From Paenibacillus puerhi (lineage in GTDB: Bacteria > Bacillota > Bacilli > Paenibacillales > NBRC-103111), in the NCBI RefSeq assembly GCF_009846885.1, contig NZ_WUWM01000031.1:1-64000 (forward strand): a stretch of 64,000 nt of DNA, written 5' to 3'. The position numbers were made by a program, and so were the translations under genes. Every line of letters begins with the position of its first letter. Position 1 is the first letter of the stretch. The notes below the pieces were generated by a model, which was not told where the DNA came from, ran no database searches, and was given only the letters and a program-made list of their open reading frames with translations. Below, one piece after another: positions 59,482 through 64,000 of this stretch.

Positions 59482-59524
59482 AAGCATTCAATACCACTTT
59501 ATTCGTGGTTTGAGTGCTTTTTTA
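59482..59524 (+). terminator. Terminator of the AT-rich secreted-protein gene
   Basis: AAGCATTCAATACCAC / GTGGTTTGAGTGCTT stem with a short loop and a T run after it. Confidence 0.85.
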
Positions 59525-59564
59525 TTTGGCTAAGAGTCTTTTCATTTCTTTTTATTATAAACAG

Positions 59565-59594
59565 CAAAAAAAGCCTTAAAAATCAAGGCTTTTC
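59565..59594 (-). terminator. Terminator of the tRNA-Val gene
   Basis: On the minus strand AAGCCTTGATTTTTAAGGCTTTTTTTG: 7-bp stem with T run, 15 nt after the tRNA 3' end; the plus strand also ends in TTTTC. Confidence 0.85.
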
Positions 59595-59608
59595 TCGTTA
59601 GAAAACGA

Positions 59609-59681
59609 TGACCTGTAGTGGGCTCGAACCACTGACCCCCACCCTGTCAAGATGGTGCTCTCCCAGCTGAGCTAACAAGTC
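59609..59681 (-). tRNA. tRNA-Val (anticodon GAC)
   Basis: The minus strand folds into a standard cloverleaf: acceptor GACTTGT / ACAGGTC, D arm TAGCTCAGCTGGGAGAGCA, anticodon arm CCATC-TTGACAG-GGTGG with anticodon GAC, T arm AGTGG-TTCGAGC-CCACT. The discriminator is A. CCA is not encoded. It is a single tRNA gene with its own promoter and terminator. Confidence 0.93.
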
Positions 59682-59721
59682 AAGTCCATGAATTTCTTCT
59701 CTCCCGAAGGGGACAGTTATT

Positions 59722-59750
59722 ATGATACCAAGTAGATAAAAAGATGTCAA
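59722..59750 (-). promoter_or_regulatory. tRNA-Val promoter (TTGACA-17-TATCAT)
   Basis: Minus strand perfect -35 TTGACA at 59750-59745, 17-bp spacer, -10 TATCAT at 59727-59722, about 40 bp before the tRNA. Confidence 0.85.
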
Positions 59751-59891
59751 GGTTTTTCACCGGTTTCCTATTTTAATTTATTTTTATATTGTAAAAAATA
59801 TTTTGAAAAACTTGGTAATTTAGTCCCTATTTCTTGCTTCTATACTAGCTTATGATGGATACGTACCGTATCGAAGAATGGGAGTGAGCGG

Positions 59892-60347
59892 ATGAGAAAA
59901 CCTTTTATTTCTGTAAGCCTGCTTGTGATGATGCTACTACTGGTTGTTTCCCCCGTTTCCGCTGCAGAGCAAGCGAAGCTTCTCAAAATCGACATTGCCG
60001 CTTATTGGTATGGCCCCATGTTCAGTTCCTATAACAGCACCTCCTTTTTTTATGAAAACGATTACGGTTCGGTGTATGAAGTGACGATTAAAGGAACGAG
60101 CTTTTTTGCTGAACCGCTTGCCGTAACAAGCCGCGATCCCAATCCCGTTGCGTTTCAAGCTCAGACGCTGTATTTGAAAACCGTCGATCAGGTATATGAA
60201 GGCTATCCTGATTTCGTGAACTATTCCACCCTCTCGGTTGCAAACGACGGAAAATTTCTGCTTAATGGAGTCCCTTCCGATACCTTTATTACCTACGAGG
60301 AATATTCGCAGACCTATACGACTGTCCAGATCATCCCCACTCCTTAA
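59892..60347 (+). CDS. Secreted protein of unknown function
   Basis: A 151-residue protein. Signal peptide RKPFISVSLLVMMLLLVVSP then VSAAEQ. The mature part is rich in Tyr, Ser, Phe and Thr and predicted beta (KIDIAAYWYGPMFSSYNSTS, VYEVTIKGTSFFAEPLAV). No Cys or enzyme motif. Start ATG 59892 after GGGAGTGAGCGG. Lies in the AT-rich patch beyond the tRNA. I do not recognise the family. Confidence 0.78.
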   Translation: MRKPFISVSLLVMMLLLVVSPVSAAEQAKLLKIDIAAYWYGPMFSSYNSTSFFYENDYGSVYEVTIKGTSFFAEPLAVTSRDPNPVAFQAQTLYLKTVDQVYEGYPDFVNYSTLSVANDGKFLLNGVPSDTFITYEEYSQTYTTVQIIPTP

Positions 60348-60390
60348 TCTGCCTGTTCAGATCGAAACGCATGGTCCTCACTTATATAAC

Positions 60391-60420
60391 CGACCCCTTT
60401 CTCTTTGGGGTCTTTCTTTG
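60391..60420 (+). terminator. Terminator of the 59892-60347 gene
   Basis: GACCCC-TTTCTCTTT-GGGGTC followed by TTTCTTTG. Confidence 0.78.
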
Positions 60421-60439
60421 TTTTTTCCCACCCTGTTTA

Positions 60440-60664
60440 TTATCCTTCTCTCTGACGGTCTTTGTTCCTCATTCCCTCTTTTTCCGGCCCATCCTCTACT
60501 TCGGATATCCACAGCAGTCCCATACATACAACAAACATGCCTAGAATAAGGATAATCCCGGGAAAAAACAAATCATTCATTTGGGTGTACAGCACTCCAG
60601 CGATCGATAACATTAAACCCCCAAATAACCCAACACTTACCCATGAGGCCATATTTCTCGTCAT
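60440..60664 (-). CDS. Small membrane protein, two helices
   Basis: A 74-residue protein from ATG 60664, 7 nt after AAAAGGTGG. Two predicted membrane helices (ASWVSVGLFGGLMLSIAGVL and FFPGIILILGMFVVCMGLLW) are followed by a charged cytoplasmic tail (EVEDGPEKEGMRNKDRQREG). Such two-helix proteins of unknown role are common in Paenibacillus. Convergent with the secreted-protein gene. Confidence 0.75.
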   Translation of the reverse strand: MTRNMASWVSVGLFGGLMLSIAGVLYTQMNDLFFPGIILILGMFVVCMGLLWISEVEDGPEKEGMRNKDRQREG

Positions 60665-60854
60665 CTCCAAACCACCTTTTCTGTACTGCTTCCTTATGGT
60701 CAGTATATTCCATCAGGACGGGTCTTAGACTTCGCGGTTTCCCAGCTCATAACCATCGCCCCAAACCTAATAATTCCTTAATGGCTATAGGCGAAAAAAC
60801 TTAACATGTTCATCGTAAGATCAGAGAAAGGACAAGGAAGGGAACTGATACGAA

Positions 60855-61016
60855 ATGAACTTGCTTAACGACGATATATTGATTCAAACTTATTTAGATG
60901 CAGTCAGATACGGGCTTGATAAAGAATTCATCCGAGTCCTGCAAGAAGAAATCGAGCTGCGTGGGCTGATCTCACGCTCGGAACAGCCCCAAGAATCCAG
61001 CGAGGCCGACAACTAG
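60855..61016 (+). CDS. sda: Sporulation histidine kinase inhibitor Sda
   Basis: A 53-residue gene. MNLLNDDILIQTYLDAVRYG then LDKEFIRVLQEEIELRGLI aligns without gaps to B. subtilis Sda ([20 protein letters not shown] and onward), including Leu21 and Phe25, the contact residues for kinase inhibition. The C-terminal tail is longer (SEQPQESSEADN). Sda binds the dimerisation helices of KinA/KinB and delays sporulation when DNA replication is disturbed. The ATG at 60855 follows AAGGGAACTG with a long spacing. A sporulation-type kinase is encoded at 52378, a possible local partner. I did not find clear DnaA boxes immediately upstream. Confidence 0.88.
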   Translation: MNLLNDDILIQTYLDAVRYGLDKEFIRVLQEEIELRGLISRSEQPQESSEADN

Positions 61017-61022
61017 GCATGC

Positions 61023-61052
61023 AAAAAGACCTGCTCAAGATATGAACAGGTC
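61023..61052 (-). terminator. Terminator of the acidic-protein gene
   Basis: On the minus strand GACCTG-TTCATATCTTGAG-CAGGTC followed by TTTTTG. Confidence 0.75.
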
Positions 61053-61100
61053 CTGGATGTGCATGTACATGCTTTGCGGAAGAAGGGATTCGGGAGGTTG

Positions 61101-61301
61101 CTAATCTGTCTCTTCGGACTCCGAAGCTTCCTCTTCAGACTCCTCTTCACTTGCTGCTACTTCCTGTTCTGCCGCTTCTTCTTCGTCGGCCGCCTCTTCT
61201 GAAACCGGTTCCAATTCTTCAGTAAGCGCTTCTTCCGTTTCTTCCTGCGCTACCTCAGCATTCTCTTCACTAGACAGAACAACGTTTTCTTCTTCTCCCA
61301 T
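61101..61301 (-). CDS. Extremely acidic Glu/Ala-rich small protein
   Basis: A 66-residue protein from ATG 61301, after GGGAGGG. More than a third of its residues are Glu (EEAADEEEAAEQEVAASEEE), with Ala, Ser and Val; there is no Lys, Arg or aromatic residue. It is likely disordered or a charged helix. No family assigned. Could be a nucleic-acid or protein surface mimic, but nothing shows this. Own terminator downstream. Confidence 0.7.
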   Translation of the reverse strand: MGEEENVVLSSEENAEVAQEETEEALTEELEPVSEEAADEEEAAEQEVAASEEESEEEASESEETD

Positions 61302-61448
61302 GTCGATCCCTCCCAATGTTCACTTAGGTTTCCTAAGCGTATCTTTATCTTAGCATGGGGGGATCGCAGAATATGTCAATTCCCGTTGGCGAATATATTA
61401 CATTTGTATGACAAGGATATGAGCCGGGAACGGCTTTATCTACCTCTA

Positions 61449-61664
61449 CTATTCCCTCAGGGCGTCGCTCAGCTTTGTGGACATTGAAGGCTTCTGCGCG
61501 GTGGCGGCTTTGAGCAACGCAGTTTTAAGCCGCTTATTTTCCCCTGCCAGACGCTCAAGCTCTACGAGAAGTCCCTCAATCAGCTCACGGACTTCCTCGT
61601 CCGAAGCGTTCTCCTTCATTTGCATCCACTTTTCTTTATTATCCTGGCTTATCTCTGCTACCAT
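61449..61664 (-). CDS. Small coiled-coil protein, 71 residues
   Basis: Starts at ATG 61664 with a strong but far Shine-Dalgarno (AAGGAGGGCGG, about 10 nt). Predicted to be almost entirely one heptad-patterned helix: EEVRELIEGLLVELERLAGE then NKRLKTALLKAATAQK. No enzymatic motif. Unknown family; perhaps an adaptor or oligomerisation protein. Confidence 0.72.
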   Translation of the reverse strand: MVAEISQDNKEKWMQMKENASDEEVRELIEGLLVELERLAGENKRLKTALLKAATAQKPSMSTKLSDALRE

Positions 61665-61807
61665 ACTGGGGATTCCGCCCTCCTTAAAGTGCTATCTCAA
61701 GCCTTTAACTCTATACTCCGTGAGCAATGGATGATAGACTGACATATTTCTGCGCAATCATACATATTGTGATACTAGTTGAATCGATTTTGGCGGGAGG
61801 CGTTATC

Positions 61808-62020
61808 ATGTATTACTGCATTGCTTGCAAACAGTTGCATGGGCTGGAAACACAGGATCGGCTGCATGTTTTCAAAACAGGACATCACATCCTAACGAAC
61901 ATACGTTATTCTGCCGGTCTATGCCAAAAAGCTGTCCGTCTAGTTGAGCCGGATTCACCAAACTCGGAGGGCAAGCAGGATGGAGAAGACAAGCATACCG
62001 AGTCCCGCTCTTATGCATGA
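61808..62020 (+). CDS. Small Cys-containing protein, 70 residues
   Basis: ATG 61808 lies 6 nt after GGGAGGCG; an in-frame upstream extension to 61727 has no Shine-Dalgarno. YYCIACKQLHGLETQDRLHV gives a C-x-x-C pair, with one more Cys at residue 45. The tail is polar (EGKQDGEDKHTESRSYA). A zinc- or thiol-binding role is possible. Unknown family. Confidence 0.6.
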   Translation: MYYCIACKQLHGLETQDRLHVFKTGHHILTNIRYSAGLCQKAVRLVEPDSPNSEGKQDGEDKHTESRSYA

Positions 62021-62240
62021 TACGAGGCTCAACCAGACTCCCCAAGCCGAATGCTTCTCCTCGCCTCCATAAGCGCAAGCGTTTATCGGCCTGCCGAAGA
62101 ACAATCACGCCAGGAGATCCTATCGCCCCTGTACTTATCCCTATCCCTCACTAGTCGAAGATCATAAGGCAATCTGGTATAAGAGCTCCAAATAGGTGTA
62201 ATCATGAGTAGAACGACACCAAGTCTGGAGGGGACTAACC

Positions 62241-62399
62241 ATGAAAATTATGATTACGGCACAGGAGGCGCTGGATCGGGGCATATGGATTGACATCGTT
62301 CAGCTGTTCGGATTGCAAGAGGAAGACACGATTATGCCGGGCGAACAGTTCATCCTAACGGAGGAGCAAGCCCTTCAGTTGAACTTGATCCGTAGATAA
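62241..62399 (+). CDS. Very small conserved-type protein, 52 residues
   Basis: ATG 62241 after GGAGGGGACTAACC, TAA at 62397-62399. Reads MKIMITAQEALDRGIWIDIV followed by an acidic middle (LQEEDTIMPGEQF) and ILTEEQALQLNLIRR. The pattern of an N-terminal catalytic-type dipeptide is missing, so it is probably structural or regulatory. A short helical protein; similar small proteins ending in LTEEEAxxLGL occur in Bacillales. The stop overlaps its terminator. Confidence 0.7.
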   Translation: MKIMITAQEALDRGIWIDIVQLFGLQEEDTIMPGEQFILTEEQALQLNLIRR

Positions 62400-62430
62400 A
62401 GGCATCCCTTCGACGGGATGCCTTTATTTG
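62398..62430. terminator. Terminator between convergent small genes
   Basis: AAAGGCATCCC-TTCGAC-GGGATGCCTTT perfect 11-bp stem with T and A on either side; serves both the 62241 gene and the minus-strand gene ending at 62437. Confidence 0.92.
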
Positions 62431-62436
62431 CAGCCC

Positions 62437-62634
62437 TTAACGCTTCTTGCGTGAATTCCAGTCGATCACATTGGGTTTGGGCTCCGACGCGTTCAATTCT
62501 TCGTTACGTATCATTTGCGATAGATCGTCAATTGTTTTATTCAAGAGCTCCCCCTTGTGTCTGGAGAACAGCCGTCGTCTTTCCTTCATCAAAAGATCGA
62601 GCATCAGCTTCTTCTGCTGCTTGCTGAACAGCAT
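62437..62634 (-). CDS. Small basic helical protein, 65 residues
   Basis: ATG 62634 after AGGGGGAATGAAGG. Basic and helical: FSKQQKKLMLDLLMKERRRL then FSRHKGELLNKTIDDLSQMI, and a polar tail with NVIDWNSRKKR. No Cys. Unknown; its charge would suit nucleic-acid or phosphoprotein binding, but no motif supports it. Confidence 0.7.
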   Translation of the reverse strand: MLFSKQQKKLMLDLLMKERRRLFSRHKGELLNKTIDDLSQMIRNEELNASEPKPNVIDWNSRKKR

Positions 62635-62694
62635 CCTTCATTCCCCCTGTGGCTTTTGAAATTAAAACGCAGCCGAACATTTACCCCGTAAACT

Positions 62695-62892
62695 CTACTT
62701 TTTCTCGAAGGTTAAGCAAGGCTGTCCGGAGGATCGGCGCACCAAGGCTGAAGGCATTTCGCTCGTCTTGACACCATACGAACGGCAGCCCCGCGGGAAA
62801 GAAGGATCCCAAGTGACATAATAATGCTTGCAGGCCAGACAATTGATCCTAACAGGTTGTTCGATATGGTTTTTGTTTGCTCCTGTATTCAT
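62695..62892 (-). CDS. Small Cys-rich protein, probable zinc binder
   Basis: A 65-residue protein. INCLACKHYYVTWDPSFPRG has a C-x-x-C pair, followed by Cys in GCRSYGVKTSEMPS and in SGQPCLTFEKK, giving four Cys in the spacing of a small zinc-binding domain. Trp, Asp, Pro and Gly positions (YVTWDPSFPRGC) look conserved in a family seen widely in Bacilli. ATG 62892 with weak Shine-Dalgarno. Lies 9 bp from the VOC gene, so perhaps an operon. Confidence 0.72.
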   Translation of the reverse strand: MNTGANKNHIEQPVRINCLACKHYYVTWDPSFPRGCRSYGVKTSEMPSALVRRSSGQPCLTFEKK

Positions 62893-62901
62893 ATCTAGCC
62901 T

Positions 62902-63303
62902 CTACCGGGTAGACTGGAAAAACTCGATCCATTCACCGTCCGGACCGTGAAAGAAAAAATATTTCGAGCCATTCGGCAGCGTAGTGATCTCCTGATCGAT
63001 AAGTCTTACATTCGTCAATCTCTGAATGCGTTCGAATTCTTCCTCGATGTCATCGACCGTAAATGCCACGTGATGCACCTTGCCCTCTTGGGGCAAACTG
63101 TCATGATAGCCATGTATAAGCTCCAGCTCTGTTTCTCCCTGTTGGCCGAAGCCCAGGAATGCCAGCTTGATGATGCCATTCGAATGATCAAGCAGCCCCT
63201 TGCAGGTCAAGCCCACTACATCCTCATAAAAGCGTATCGATGTCTCCATATGGCGCACCATGATGCCGACATGCTCCAATCTCTTCCTTGCCAAGCCTGC
63301 CAC
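62902..63303 (-). CDS. VOC family protein (glyoxalase/bleomycin resistance fold)
   Basis: A 133-residue protein with two beta-alpha-beta-beta-beta modules. LEHVGIMVRHMETSIRFYED supplies the first metal-type His, KVHHVAFTVDDIEEEFERIQ the second, and PDGEWIEFFQ the final Glu; the module ends match glyoxalase I-like or methylmalonyl-CoA epimerase-like enzymes. The substrate is not determinable. ATG 63303 after AAGAAGGGGTGGCAGGC. Leads into the small Cys-rich gene. Confidence 0.9.
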   Translation of the reverse strand: MAGLARKRLEHVGIMVRHMETSIRFYEDVVGLTCKGLLDHSNGIIKLAFLGFGQQGETELELIHGYHDSLPQEGKVHHVAFTVDDIEEEFERIQRLTNVRLIDQEITTLPNGSKYFFFHGPDGEWIEFFQSTR

Positions 63304-63436
63304 CCCTTCTTTGATCTAGCCTATATACTAGGTGCTTCCGATTCCCGAGTCTCTGTCATTATACCATATTTGACACGGCACGGTCCGCATCGAAGTCATC
63401 CCTTTGGCTGCTGAAAGGCTAATGAACAGGTTGAGT

Positions 63437-63472
63437 AAAAAAGAGAGCAAATCCGCAGGCGGATAGCTCTCT
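63437..63472 (-). terminator. Terminator of the gerP operon
   Basis: On the minus strand AGAGAGCTATCCGC-CTGC-GGATTTGCTCTCT followed by TTTTTT; ends the operon just after the gerPE stop. Confidence 0.9.
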
Positions 63473-63474
63473 GT

Positions 63475-63864
63475 TTACTTTGGCGCTAGGGCCGTAAGCC
63501 TTTCTCTAATATTTTTCACCCTGGACTGGGCATTGGTATAGCGAAGGTAACCCACATGAAAGGAGGAAGAAGAGGAAATGGCCAATATTCGAACGGTACC
63601 CACGTGAATTTCCGGTATCGTATTGGTTACACTCATGAGGGGGTTCCCATCCGGCTGCAGATGCGGAATGGGGGCCGAGAAGATAGGGTACGCAGACAAG
63701 TCCCCTTCCGATCCCGAGAATCGGCTGATCTCCCTCTGCACAGCCAGCGCATACAGTTCCGGCAAAAATTCCTGCAAATCTCCTATGAACAAGGCCGAAG
63801 CATAACCGATGCTGTTTACCTTTATCGCGTCAACCTTACTTGTTCTTAACCGGTCAACGATCAT
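63475..63864 (-). CDS. gerPE: Spore germination protein GerPE
   Basis: A 129-residue GerPE-family protein: LRTSKVDAIKVNSIGYASAL at the N-terminus (the V-N-S-I-G of the family), FIGDLQEFLPELYALAVQRE with the conserved A-V-Q-R-E, then SSSSSFHVGYLRYTNAQSRV. GerP proteins are made in the mother cell and let germinants cross the spore coat. The ATG directly follows the stop of gerPD, and the terminator follows, so it ends this gerP operon (gerPF may lie elsewhere). Confidence 0.88.
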   Translation of the reverse strand: MIVDRLRTSKVDAIKVNSIGYASALFIGDLQEFLPELYALAVQREISRFSGSEGDLSAYPIFSAPIPHLQPDGNPLMSVTNTIPEIHVGTVRILAISSSSSFHVGYLRYTNAQSRVKNIRERLTALAPK

Positions 63865-64000
63865 TCAAGCCTCACCGGATGAAGTGATTTTTGATGGCCC
63901 AATGATCAGCGACTCCGGCGGTGTATCAAACACAGATGACAGCAAAATGGTATCCGCATCCCCGATCAGGAACAAGGACGCGCTCGCTACTCCGTCCAAA
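63865..64000 (-). CDS. gerPD: Spore germination protein GerPD (partial, 3' end)
   Basis: The last 44 residues before TGA 63867-63865; the start lies beyond the right edge. LDGVASASLFLIGDADTILL and SSVFDTPPESLIIGPSKI match B. subtilis GerPD (SSSVFHIGDTESIYLSSIFD and TPPESLIIGP). Its stop directly abuts the gerPE start codon, consistent with the usual gerPD-gerPE order. Confidence 0.88.
   Translation of the reverse strand, partial: LDGVASASLFLIGDADTILLSSVFDTPPESLIIGPSKITSSGEA

Noticed and set aside
59404..59601. 65-codon ORF after the AT-rich secreted protein
   Set aside because: Overlaps the terminators at 59482 and 59565, has no ribosome-binding site, and lies in AT-rich sequence where open frames arise by chance.
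61872..62108. Minus-strand ORF opposite the 70-residue Cys-containing protein
   Set aside because: Lacks a ribosome-binding site and overlaps the better supported plus-strand gene at 61808-62020.
1..64000. CRISPR arrays, insertion sequences and prophage genes
   Set aside because: No regularly spaced short repeats, no transposase, integrase or phage structural gene was recognised in the window.

Overview
The window looks like a chromosomal segment of a Paenibacillus-type, endospore-forming, low-to-moderate G+C Gram-positive bacterium. Evidence: the 5' end of a 16S rRNA gene, strong Firmicutes Shine-Dalgarno sequences (AAGGAGG) with frequent GTG and TTG starts, CcpA and IICBA-type PTS genes, YesM/YesN-type two-component genes, lpl-type sugar ABC genes, an Sda homologue and part of a gerP spore germination operon.

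Layout. 0-0.6 kb: 16S 5' end (minus strand) behind four tandem promoters, two of them in a 122-bp-period duplication. 0.6-8 kb: mtnN, ccpA, small genes, and ptsG-ptsI with no ptsH between them. 8-14 kb: a repetitive Q/S/Y-rich protein, thiE, a CoA-binding protein, a C39-like protease, aroA, two fluoride channel subunits, a rhodanese and aroK. 14.5-20.7 kb: gnd, then a LacI-LarA-like-gluconokinase-SDR operon that suggests funnelling of sugar acids into 6-phosphogluconate. 21.9-27.2 kb: an ABC-2 efflux operon divergent from a DesK/NarL-type two-component pair. 28.3-31 kb: a sulfonate/nitrate/taurine-type ABC importer behind a promoter with an inverted-repeat operator. 31.2-43 kb: a large minus-strand carbohydrate locus (two permeases, a binding lipoprotein, YesN/YesM regulator pair, SDR, two heparinase/alginate-lyase-like enzymes) with ATGA overlaps linking four successive genes and a cre site behind the lipoprotein promoter.

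43-52 kb: YktB-like protein, an unannotated 53-codon peptide gene that resembles an orphan RiPP precursor, a secreted repeat protein, MFS efflux pump, arginine/lysine decarboxylase, HAD phosphatase and small conserved proteins. 52-58 kb: a membrane GGDEF-histidine kinase fusion, YuiD, a degenerate MobA-like protein divergent from a B. subtilis-type Fnr with a perfect FNR palindrome, YfhH, and a PilZ protein. 58.5-64 kb: secreted NucA-like nuclease, an AT-rich patch with two secreted unknowns flanking a tRNA-Val(GAC), the sporulation checkpoint gene sda, several very small genes, a VOC protein, gerPE and the end of gerPD.

Themes: carbon catabolite control (CcpA, PTS, cre sites), uptake and intracellular breakdown of uronic-acid oligosaccharides, and sporulation control (Sda, sporulation-type kinase, GerP). 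Start codons were chosen from Shine-Dalgarno placement. Homology statements come from recognising motifs by eye; no database search was run.
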